This document shows positions 43,301-54,027 of a stretch of DNA of 64,000 nucleotides, piece by piece. Source of the stretch: Chenopodium formosanum. Its lineage: Eukaryota > Streptophyta > Magnoliopsida > Caryophyllales > Amaranthaceae. The position numbers and the translations under genes are program-made. The notes under the pieces were generated by a model. The model had not been told where the DNA came from, made no database searches, and was given only the letters and a program-made list of their open reading frames with translations. The stretch is taken from positions 42,542,001-42,606,000 of the forward strand of contig CM044862.1 in NCBI GenBank assembly GCA_024500155.1, in the 5' to 3' direction. The stretch's first letter is position 1. Each line of letters opens with the position of its first letter.

Positions 43301-44869
43301 TGACGAGGAGTGAAACTATGTCGTTAAAACTAATCCTCCCTCGGTTAAACTAAATTTATAAACACTTAACAAACCTATATACTAGTATAGAGGCAAGTCA
43401 AGGGTCAAACCCAAAGGAGCGGTAATGTTCAAGCGCTCTCAATTACGCGCCTAAACTAGGTCAAAGTCTAAGGATAAAAGGAGAACACTAACAACTAACA
43501 CACAAAGAAACCAAACAAATAAAGAACAAGGAACGGGATCAACAAGCAATTAAGAAAATTGTAGCAACTCGGGAACAATATGCAAATCAATGGTTGTGAA
43601 GACAAATGACAAGCTCCTAGAGGTCAAACTAGCGCTAACTACGAGAGACTCTAACTAGGAGCATCACTAGTCAAGATCAATCGACAATTGCAATTCCTAA
43701 ATCAATGGTCCGTATCATTAGAAACTACAATGCAATCTAGCATAATTCTCAAGGCCTAATCGAATTACACACATGAAAACTTCCATCAATCAATTTAATC
43801 TTAACAATTAATCAACACACTCCCAAAATTAAGTACAATCAATCAATCATACAAGTTTCACCCATTTCCTAGCAAACAACTACTCTAACACCATCATCTA
43901 ATCAACTAACAACTAAAGAAATCAAGAATCATCAAAATATAGAGAACAATTACACTAATAAACAATCAAACATCAAAATCAAATCAAACAAATATGAAAT
44001 CAAATTAATTAATACAAAGGAAAGAGAGTTAAGAATGCTCATTGATAATAGAGTAGATCTTCAACACAATTGTCACCATTGAATCTTTAATCTCTCAATC
44101 ACCATTGAAATTCCTCACTTTCTGTCCCTAAAATATACTCCTAAACCAACCCTAAAACTAGAAAGAGAGTTTCTCAACTAAGCTAAGAAAAATGATAAAA
44201 AATGTGAAATGAAGCTTATTCTAAAACTTGCCCCAAAAATCGGGTTTACAAAGGTATTTATAGAGGCGCAAAAAAAAAACCGAGCAAACAAATATCCAGG
44301 AAGGCGTGCCCGCGCTGCAAAGGAGGCGCGCCCACGCATGTTGGTGGCGCACCCGCGCCCATGCCTTGCGCTTGCGCATCTCTGGTTTCTTCGATCTTCT
44401 CGCGGCTTCGTGCGTTCGCTAAGGTCTTCGAATGAACGCACAATCATGATGATGATGATGATGAACACTAAGTGAGGCAGCCCAAAAGCACATGATTGTG
44501 GGTTCAACACCCCATATTCATGAGAGCATTTCTTGAGAGCGCAAGAGCTAGAACTTGGAGAGTCCACTTCCTTGCATCTTGAGCTTTCCAATTGCCATGA
44601 GCTTTCTCTTAAAGCTTCCTCCGCCTTAGTAAATCACCAATATCAAGACCCAAACCTCGTACAATACCTACAACCACGAAAATAGAGCAAATAAAGGAGA
44701 AAAGACTAGAAAAACCATAGAAATGAACAAAAGCTACAAAATAAGAGAGGAAAGGTAAGAGTAAGACCAAAAGCATAAAACTAAGCATTTATTAAGCGTG
44801 AAAACCATGAAAATAAAGTAAAAACAACCAAAATGCTCATCAAATGGGTGCCATTTATGACATCCATCA
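43301..44869 (-). repeat. E4 3' LTR
   Basis: 1,569 bp, plus strand TGACGAGGAGTG...CATCCATCA. It contains GC-rich CGCGCCCACGC stretches near 44290-44370 and an (ATG)n-like GATGATGATGATG at 44447, longer than in the other LTR. Confidence 0.85.
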
Positions 44870-47300
44870 AATACCTCCAAGCTTACCTTTTGCTCGTCCT
44901 CGAGCAAAACAAAACCAAGGGCGAAATGATGAGCTTATCCAAGCAAACAAAAAGAAGAGAAGGACAAGAATATACACTAACTCACTTTTGTAGGAATCAC
45001 GGTCAATTTTAGCAACTAAAGAGAAGCCATTTAAACCCCTAGATCGCCCTAGAGGACGAGTGATGCTCTCGTAAAGGTTTCCTAAGAGATTAACCTATAA
45101 CTCTCGTAATAGTACAAACAAATGTTCATGAAAGGACTTTTCCAAATGTACAAGCACAAGTGAATGCAAATCTTTCTAAACAAGTAAGGGAGTGCACGTT
45201 CCAAGATACCTGAGGTTGATTGAAACATAAATATGCTAAGCATAGGAACTAGTTTTCGCAATCCACTTTCATCCCAAACGGTCTTACCGCGTTCTCCCTA
45301 TTAGTCTCGTATCTTCCCCTAGGGAGCATCTCAAAAGTTCCACGAAGGAACCGGAAAAAGAGAGAATTTTTGGCTACTCGACGTCTTGACAATGTATCCC
45401 CTCTCCTTAGGCTTAAACTCATAATGCCCTCCCTCGGTATGTGACTCAACCTCTAGGTCAAAAGGACTTTCCCAAAGGTTGAAACGAAAGGGCAAAAAGG
45501 GTGAGGGTAGGCTTAAAATTGTAAAATCTGGCGGTATTCCTAATTAGTGAAGCAAAGGGTGATAAAACCTTCTCCTCATAACCAAGCAATCGCCAAACAA
45601 AAACAAACTAACTCCCCCAAGCTTATTCAAAGCTATAACCACAATCATATATACAAAAAGTGTAAATGCTTCCCCCCAAGACAAAAGGAAGCATTGTCCT
45701 TAGTTCTTGAAAAGGGAATAAAAATTACATCAAAATATTTATGATTTTTTTTAATTCCATTTCTTTCAAAACAATTGTCCATGCCTCTTTAACTTAGGAC
45801 TGCTCTTACAATTTTGCACTTGATTTGTCCTTGCCTTTATTAACATTGAACGACTTTTTCATTTATTTATTTGACATTATTTACACCAAAATCACAACAC
45901 AAACTTGCTTTCACGAGCCAAATATCCAAACTCCTCCACCACAAAATCCAACAATAATGATCAATTGCTTCACAAATACCAAGAATGGAAATGAAAATGA
46001 AACAAAAAGCTTAAGATCTAAGGATGTGGCTTGAAAAGAAGGGAAATGGCTCAAGCGGTTAGCAAGAAGGAAAATGTAAACCCAATGAACTAAAAATAAA
46101 TAAAATTAACCTAGAAAAGAAAAATTACCATCCCGAAAAGATGCCTTTGTCCTCCCTAGATGGCCTAGTCTTGAGTTTGAGAATTATGAGTCAAGATTCT
46201 AGATTAGGTCCGTGATAGTCAAGGATCCATGCCGCTCACGCTAATATATGTTGAAGGCTTGAAAAATAATGAACCTCACATGGATGTAGCAAAAACTCAC
46301 TATTGGTGTCAATTTGACTATAGGAAGCAACTATTAACATGCCACAAACGAGTGGAATCCGGTTTCGTGGTCCTACTAGTTCTAACTAACTACCTTAGCA
46401 TGCTTTATCCTATAATCAACCAAGTGTACTCTCAAACCATGCACACCATTACCATTTAAGAAGAAAAGCATTCAACTATACAAGTCCAAAGTATTATGTC
46501 CAAAACAAGAACAAAACAAAACACATTGCAAATTTGCCTTGATAGAAACAAAAATCTTTTTAGGATGTTTCAAAATAAAGAACATGGAAAAGCATATACA
46601 AAGGTGCATAGCATATATGAATCAATATCCCACCAAAAATGATAGAATACCCTCCCCCAAGCTTGAATGAGACAACATGTTCAAACATAAATCAAATCAT
46701 CCATAGGAGGGGAAATAAGGAGATCAATCCAATCAAATTAACATATGTCAAACAAGTCATCATCCACTTGAGAAAGAGCAAGGAAGGATATTACCGGATA
46801 TTATGTGGGTGTAAACACCCGCAAATGACCCAATTAAACCTTTCACAGGTAATTTTCTCAAGAATTGAACCTTGCCTTCCATATGCTAGCAAACATAGGA
46901 GTCAAACTTCCTTGATTCTTGATCCAAATCAAAGCACCAAAGTATATCAAGTAATATACCTAGCAAAAGGCACACAAACATTTCCATGAGAAAATCTATT
47001 CTAAAAAAGAAAAGAAAATGAAAGAAATAAAACACGGGTTACATCTCGAGAAAGGCTTGCTTAAGGTCCAAGCTTGACCGCTCTAGTAAAATAATAATTC
47101 AACGCACGCAAGAGCTTGTCAAATGCACTACTACACATTTCATACGAAAGCAAGTGTGTACATGAAAAAAATAAGGCATGCAACAAGCTTAGTGCACACC
47201 TATGAGGAGAATGATGCCAAGGAAAGGAAGAAGAAGAATCAAAAGAAACTTCACCAAATTATGAAGAAAAAGAAAAGGAATAAGAAAAAGATGGCAAACT
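44870..47300 (-). other. E4 internal non-coding region
   Basis: 2.4 kb, A-rich on the plus strand. Short frames only, no recognised domain. The left end carries the PPT-like sequence and the GAGGACGAGCAAAAGG motif (minus strand, about 44915-44895). Confidence 0.5.
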
Positions 47301-48704
47301 CTACTCATAATATTTTTGGGTGGCAACATCACCCTTTTCCTCAATAATAGACAAATGAGGGAAATTAAAATCCTCATAGACAAGGGGGTCCCCAATAGGC
47401 TTATTGACAAAAGAAGGGAGAGAAATAGGAGTGTAAGGGATATGGTTGAATCTTCTTGAAAAAGGGGTATGTGAAAAGGGAAAAGGGGTAGCTACTCCCT
47501 CACCGCAAGGTCTAACATCGCCAATAAGGGCATAAAAATAAATAATAAATCCTTCAAAAGAAGAACACTCATGATCATCATCTTCCTCAAACATCCAACT
47601 TCCAAAAGGAACAACATAATCTCCTCCACTACATTCATGAACAACAACTCCCTCAACTTCCTTAAAGCCTAAAGTCTCAAAGCCATGCATGAATGGATGT
47701 AAATTCATTTCAAACTCATCTCTATCCCATGAAGCATTCTTAATGAACTCACTCAAAAGGCTATGGGTTTTAATTTGACACTCAAAGAACACATTCGTCA
47801 TAACCTCAATCGATTTCAAATACTCATGGATAGAAGGATCACAATCATGCATAAGAGAGTCATCAAGATGGGAAGTAGGGTTGAGGTTATCAAAATCAAC
47901 ACTCTCTTCATTCTTAACTCCTTCACCATCACTCAAATGCTCACCAATGGGATCCTCACACTCTCTGGGTTGCTCAAAATCATCTTCATCATCATCCTTA
48001 ACACACTCATTAAATTGGGATTTTTCACAAACAAGCATCAAGGATGACAATTGGTTTTCTAACTTTTCTTTTCTTCTCCTTTCCTCCTCAATACGCTCCT
48101 CATTCTTTTTCATTATCTCTAATTGACCTCTCATAGAATTAAGAATCATCTCCTTACTAGGCCCAAACTCATTATCAAGCTCAATGCACCTAATTTGAGA
48201 CTCAAATATATCAACAATAAATTTTAAAGATGTAAAAAATTGAGGTTCAACAAGAGAAGAAGAAGAAATACAACCAAGATTGGAAGAATCAACATTAAGG
48301 TCATGATCATATAAATCACATTGGGGAGTGGGGGCACAATAAAACACATGAGATTCATTATCAAGGGAATGAAGCACATCACAAGAAGGCATGGTAAATA
48401 ATGAATATTGAAACACACCATTAGCATCAACTTAAGCATGCACTTCATCATCATGAACAAAAGGAGAAACAGAGTTGAAATCATGTGTTCTAGGTTCACT
48501 TAAGGGATCATGTGGAAAATCATGGGAATTCATGCTAATAATATAGGAATCAAGACAATGCATATCAATATTAGAAACATGATTACCCCTATCATATACA
48601 TCCCTAGCAAACCAAACATATAAATCCCAAGCATCATCAATAGACAATGCAATAAATTCACCATTATGCATACATTCAACTTCATTTCTAGTTTGCTCAT
48701 TCAA
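47301..48704 (-). pseudogene. E4 ORF of unknown function
   Basis: One frame of about 468 codons on the minus strand with a single TAA at 48434-48432. It starts at MNEQTRNEVECMHNGEFIAL (48704) and may extend upstream to about 48770. It is acidic, with a predicted coiled coil at about 48160-48030 (MKKNEERIEEERRRKEKLEN), then DDDEDD and hydrophobic C-terminal segments (PFPFSHTPFSRRFNHIPYTP). I do not recognise a family: no knuckle, protease or polymerase motif. It sits where gag would be in an Athila element, so it may be a derived or captured reading frame. Confidence 0.5.
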
Positions 48705-48926
48705 ACCAAAATAGCAAATCTCACAAGCCTCCTAAAAATTAAAACAATTATAATCCAAATATCCGTCAAGTTTATTGAAATATCACAAAATAGCTCATTG
48801 TCATATTCAGGAAATGATAGGCATGCCATTTGTTTTTTTTAGAAAACAAACAAAAATCAAATAACAGAAAAATATACACAAAGACCTAGACTCAAGCAAT
48901 AAAAAACATTCAAACATAGACACCGT

Positions 48927-48944
48927 TCCCCGGCAACGGCGCCA
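48927..48944 (-). promoter_or_regulatory. E4 primer binding site
   Basis: Minus strand TGGCGCCGTTGCCGGGGA, two bases from the 5' LTR; complementary to the 3' end of plant tRNA-Asp and typical of Athila. Confidence 0.88.
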
Positions 48945-48946
48945 TT

Positions 48947-50433
48947 TGACGAGGGGTGGAACTAAGTCTTTGAAACTAAACCTCATTCGGTCAAACTAAA
49001 TTTATAAACACTTAACAAACCTATATACTAGTATAAAGGCAAGTAAAGGGTTGAATCCAAAGGAACGGTAATGTTCAAGAGCTCTCAATTATGCGCCTAA
49101 GCTAGGTAGAAGTCTGAGGATAAAAGGAGAACACTAACAACAAAAATACAAAGAAACCAAACAAATAAAGCACTAGGAACGGGAGCAACAAGCAATCAAG
49201 ACAATTGTAGCAACTCGGGAACAATATGTAAATCAATGGTTGTGAAGACAAATGGCAAGCTCAATAAAAAAGTCAACAAGCTATCTCCTAGAGGTCAAAC
49301 TAGTGCCAACTTCGAGAGACTCTAACTAGGAGCATCACTAATCAAGCTCAATCGACAATTGCAATTCCTAAATCAATGGTCCGTATAATTAGAAACTGCA
49401 ATGCAATCTAGCATAATTCTCAAGGCCTAATCGAATTACACACATGCAAACTTCCATCAATCAATTTAATCTTAACAATTAATCAAGACACTCCCCAAAT
49501 TAAGTAAAATCAATCAATCATACAAGTTTAACCCAATTCCTAGCAAATAACTACTCTAACATCATCATCTAATCAACTAACAGCTAAAGAAATCAAGAAC
49601 CATCAAAATATAGAGAACAATTACACTAATCAACAATTAAACATCACAATCAAACCAAACAAATATGAAATCAAACCAAGCAATAAAGAGGAGAGAGAGT
49701 TAAGAATGCTTAATAATAATAGAGAAGATCTTCAACACAATTGTCACCATTGAATCTTCAATCTCTCAATCACCATTGAAATTCTTCACTTTTTCTCCCT
49801 AAAATCTACTCTTGCCCCAAAAATCGGATTTACAAAGGTATTTATAGAGGCATGAAAACAAAAACCAAAACCGAGCAAAAATACCCAAGAAGGCGCGCCC
49901 ACGCTGCAGGGGTGGCGCGCCCGCGCCCATGCCTTGCGCTCTTACGCTTCTCTAGTTTCTTCGATCTTATCGCGGCTTCGTGCGTTTACTAAGGTATTCG
50001 AATGAACGCACAATCATGATGATGATGAACACTAAGTGAGGCAGTCCAAAAGCACATGATTGTAGGTTCAACACCCCATATTCTTTGGAGCATGGCTTGA
50101 GAGCGCAAGAGCTAGAACTTGGAGGGTCCACTTCCTTGCATCTTGAGTTTTCCAATTGCCATGAGCTTTCTCCAAAATCTTCTTCCGCCTTAGTAAATCA
50201 CCAATATCAAGACCCGAACCTCGTACAATACCTACAACCACGAAAATAGAGCAAATAAAGGAGAAAAAATTAGAAAAACCATAGAAATGCACAAAAGCTA
50301 CAAAATAAGAGAGGAAATGTAAGACTAAGACCAAAAGCATAAAACTAAGCATTTATTAAGCATGAAAGCCATGAAAAGAATGTAAAAACAACCTAAATGC
50401 TCATCAAATGGGTGCCATTTATGACACCCATCA
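48947..50433 (-). repeat. E4 5' LTR
   Basis: 1,487 bp, TGACGAGGGGTG...CACCCATCA on the plus strand; slightly shorter than the 3' LTR because of small deletions near 49800. Confidence 0.85.
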
Positions 50434-52860
50434 TAACCTCATGCTTACTCATCACATTCAGCTTTCTTGCCCATCAACTATTTGATTGGTAATTCCCATT
50501 ATTAATGTTGATTTTTGTCGCATTCTCTCGTGCCCCCTTGTTCCCAGAATAGTTGTTGCTTCCTTGAAAATTTCTCTGATCCCCTCTTTGATTATTTCTC
50601 TTTCTTTTTCAATTAGGATCCTTGAAGAAACATTCATACTCCCTATGTCCTGACTTGTTGCAAGCACGATAACCAAGTTCCCGTCATAATCCTTACAAGG
50701 GTGATCGTTCCTATACCTTCTACAGTAAAAATGCCTTACTCCTTTATTATTCCCCTGGGTAGAGTTCCTTGCTCCAACAACAAAATTTCGACTACCTTGG
50801 TGATTGTTACCTTGGAAGTTATGGTTGTTGTTGAAGTTATTATTGTTATGGTGGTTCTTTTGCTTCTTGAAGTTGTTTTGGTTGCCTTGTTGGTCCCAAA
50901 ATTTGCACCACCTCATTTCTCTTTTCCTTTCCTTCCATCTAAGCTAATTCCTTCTTTTTCTTTAACTCCAACGCATAGAGGTGTGCAGCTCTTCCATACA
51001 CTTCATTCAATGTCTTAAATACTTGCCCACAAAGATTTAACTGCGAATAAATAGTCAGACCACTCTCAAATTTTCTAGCCTTAGACTTTTCTGTGGATAC
51101 AGACTCCTTGGAAAATCGTGACAACTCAATAAACTTTGTGTAGTTGTTAGTTAAGATGAACACTACAAGAGGGGGGTGAATTGTATGTGAGTTCCTATTA
51201 GCTACTTTTGCAGAATATAAAACAGAATATAAAAGGAACTTGCAATGCACACGGGATTTTTGAAGAAACCTTCCAGGGCCCGATTGTAAGTAAAACCTCG
51301 ACCCTCTAAGGGATTTCCTACAAAAAACCAATCCACTATATTAGAGAAAACACACGAGGGTTACCAATTATTATACTCAGACCTTTACTCATAAGTTACA
51401 GATTGAACTTGCTACACAATAAAACCCTACTCTACCTAACCTAAGTCCCTGACTTAGATTCACTCGTACTCCCAGAGTACTCTCACACTACAAAACTGTA
51501 TGCAAAGATATAAGTCAGTCACCCAAGAACCCAACCAATACAGACAATTGACCTCTAGTATATAAAAGGAGAGCTACACATGAAATCCGAAATTAATATG
51601 ACAAAGTATGAACTTGGAAAACCTGCACAATTAAGCACTCATCAAATTCTTCGTAGATAAACTCACAAGAAAATGTGAAATGTAAATTCTACTATTTATA
51701 CAAGACTAGCTCATATAGAAAGTACGGTTTTCAAAAGATAAATTGAAAACTACCATAACTCACAAAACACGGTTTATGTAATCTATTTACAAGAAAATCT
51801 TTTTAGAAAACTTATCAAGATATATTATGAAAAGAATAATATCTTTTAGTAAATCAAGATTTTATGAAATAAAATCTTTTTAGTAAATCTTTTCATAAAA
51901 CTTATCTTCTTTAAACTTCCCAAATTTAAGCTTGCTAAGCTTTTTGTCACTTTTCTAATAGATCTCATATGTAAACCTACCAATCATATTTACAGCAATT
52001 CTAAAGAATAAAAACTTAACGAAACAGAATTGCCTCGTTAATTATTGCATTTCTAGGATACTTGGGCTTCATTTATTCCAGGACTAAGTTCCTGTTGTCA
52101 CTTGAACTCTAGCTCTCAACTGGAACTTTGCAGGTTAAGTGCTTGTGAAACTTGTTGTCCTCAACGCAAACCAAGTTGAGCTTCTCAATTTGTTGTCTTC
52201 ATGTTCCTATTAGGGAACTCAACTAGTTCCAGAGTGGAACTCTTCTTCCTTTAGCTTGAACTTTCCTCACAATTTTCCTAAAGCCTTTATTAGGCAAACC
52301 TTTTCTAATTCCAACACTTAGAAAATACTTAATAGATGATGTTTGCTATTTTGTGTTCATCATCATTAAAACATTTAAGCTTCAATAGTAGTACTCAGTG
52401 ACTGACATCTCTCCCTTCGTGAGGTTAAAAATTCCTAATCCTTTTGTTTCTGTAAGAAGTTAGGGTAAAACTTGTCCCTAACCTTCTTTTAAAACATAGT
52501 CTAATGGATTCTAGGAAACGCCCTAATGGTAGCTTAATTTTGTTGCCACCAAAGGTTAGCTTCACCCCTTAGTTAATATATAGCACAACCATCTTTAGAA
52601 TTTTCCGGGCACCCATCTGCCCCAAAAACTTTCTCAAACTCTCTTAACCAATTTTCTAGTATGGTTGGGTCAGGTTCCCCCTAATAGGTTGGCGGCTTGT
52701 TTTGTGTCATCTTCTTGAAAATCTCTCCCTGAGCATCCCCATTGGTGGTTGAGTTCCTTGCCAACTGTTAGGCAACAACTGCCAATTGTCTCACAACTTC
52801 ACTCAAATTTCCTCCATCATTGTTGTTACCACTTCATCCTGCCATTTTTCTTCACCTAAA
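50434..52860 (-). pseudogene. gag: Chromovirus-like Gag, interrupted
   Basis: Minus-strand Gag remnant in two blocks. 52860-52360: N-terminal part, about SEVVRQLA, GEIFKKMTQNKPPTY, EPDPTILENWLREFEKVF-like reading with breaks. 51156-50434: Lys/Asn-rich linker (QQGNQNNFKKQKNHHNNNNF) and a damaged CCHC-type knuckle (FYCRRYRNDHPCKDY, then ATSQDIGS). The two are separated by the solo-LTR-like insert. The element type (Tekay/Del-like) is inferred from the gag/PR layout; RT is not in the window. Confidence 0.6.
51157..52359. mobile_element. Probable solo LTR
   Basis: TGAACACTACAAGAGGGGGG...TTTTGTGTTCA, 1,203 bp, with TGAACAC/GTGTTCA ends (GATGAACAC/GTGTTCATC if extended). The AGAGGGGGGTGAATTG start is common in plant Copia LTRs. 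A TATATAAA box lies at about 51559. The flanking gag would be continuous without it. No clean target duplication (left TAAGA, right TCATC), so boundaries are tentative. Confidence 0.5.
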
Positions 52861-53128
52861 TTAAAAACAAGGGTCTTTCTTAATTATTGATTGCTTACCA
52901 ACCATAAGTTTAATAAAGCATTACATTAATATATAAATAAAAATAATTCCCATGGATACCCAAAGTATTAGAAATCAGTTATTGGATTGTTTTGAGAGAG
53001 AATTGGCTCATTGGATTAGCAGCATGAAATGAATGATTTGGGAATGTAATGAATTAATTGACAAATAATTAATGAAATTTTATTACTGAGTAAGAAAATG
53101 AATGGAATAATAAAATAAAAATGAGCTC
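52861..53128. other. AT-rich DNA between chromovirus gag and E6
   Basis: No gene; possibly the leader or LTR of the chromovirus-like element. I found no tRNA-Met-type PBS in it. Confidence 0.4.
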
Positions 53129-53623
53129 TATTTTGGGTATTTTTGTCCCTTGAGAGAGTTACGTCACGAAGTCTGATCTGGCTGAGCTGTACCTGTAAAA
53201 TAACGCAGACTCCAGGCGGTTGGAGCTTCGCCTCCGACGGTCAAGTTAGTAACTTGAAATGGAACAAAGAGAACGGAAATTTAGGTGGGTATCTGCTCGG
53301 ATTCCAAGCTCATGTCTTTCTCTAATGTAAGAGAATACAGGTGTAATAAATGATTGAATGTGTCCCCAAAATGGGGAAATATCTCCCTATTTATAGGGTC
53401 CTTGGAAATTGTTCCCTTATCTAGGTTACTTGACCTAGATTGTGGTGGGCTGCGCCGAACTACCGCGTTCTCTTGGGATTTGGGCCCTTGAGGGCCACCA
53501 TTTCAGAATCTATCTGAAGGAGCCACGTGTTAAATGGCTAGGGGGCCACTTGGGTTAGTCTGATCTTGACACGTGGCCTTCTCTTATTGGGATACCTGTG
53601 TAGGGTAATTTTTACCCTAAACA
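53129..53623 (-). repeat. E6 3' LTR
   Basis: 495 bp; minus strand TGTTTAGGGTAAAAATTACC...ACCCAAAATA (final CA changed to TA; the 5' LTR has ACCCAAAACA). TATAAATA on the minus strand at 53395-53388. CCACGTGT and ACACGTGGCC G-box-type sites in U3. Confidence 0.85.
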
Positions 53624-53740
53624 TTTGCCCCTCACATGGGTCACGTGGGGCATGTGACACGTGTCCACCTATCAAAGGTGAACAGTAACGGGTAAAATTT
53701 TTGAATTTCAAATCAAAAATTTCCCCCCACTTTCACTTTC

Positions 53741-53748
53741 TATAAATA
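53741..53748 (+). promoter_or_regulatory. TATA box of the E6 antisense gene
   Basis: TATAAATA about 118 bp outside the 3' LTR edge, followed by a C-rich tract and AGAGAGAGAAAAAGAGAGA leader; the first GT-AG intron probably lies in the leader (donor near 53939). Confidence 0.55.
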
Positions 53749-54027
53749 GAAAGTTACCCCCCCCCCTTTCACACCTTACGTTCACATTGACTTTTTAGAG
53801 AGAGAAAAAGAGAGATTCATGAGAGAGATTCTCTGCTCCCGTCTGCGTCACAACAAGTTCAAGCTTCCGAGTGCTAGCAGTTCAACACCCGGTTCACCGG
53901 CTGTAGCGGTTTTCCGATTTTTCCAGAGAAAAAGCGAGGTAACCGCCTATACCATTTTAGCTTTCCTCCCTTTCAATTTGTATACCACTTTTTTCTCCTG
54001 TATACCGAGCCTTTTTGGAGAATATAA

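Larger units (their letters stand above)
43301..50433 (-). mobile_element. E4: Athila-like non-autonomous LTR retrotransposon
   Basis: LTRs 43301-44869 and 48947-50433, same orientation, clearly similar. Minus-strand element: PBS at 48944-48927, PPT-like AAGCTTGGAGGTATT beside the 3' LTR, and CTCGAGGACGAGCAAAAGGT just before it, typical of Athila/envelope-type 3' ends. Flanks are CAACC (43296-43300) and TAACC (50434-50438), a 5-bp target duplication with one change. No gag core, RT or IN is recognised; one long unknown ORF is present. It separates gag and PR of the chromovirus-like fragment. Confidence 0.8.

Noticed and set aside
44209..44591. Frames on both strands in the E4 3' LTR with basic or Ser-rich proteins.
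   Set aside because: They lie in the LTR, recur in damaged form at 49967-50352, and contain no known domain.
48224..48499. Hydrophobic minus-strand frame that looks like a membrane protein.
   Set aside because: It is a shadow of the E4 ORF in another frame of the same strand; leucine-rich only because of the base composition.
48927..48944. Part of a tRNA-Asp gene.
   Set aside because: Only the 18-base complement of the tRNA 3' end is present, next to an LTR: it is a primer binding site.
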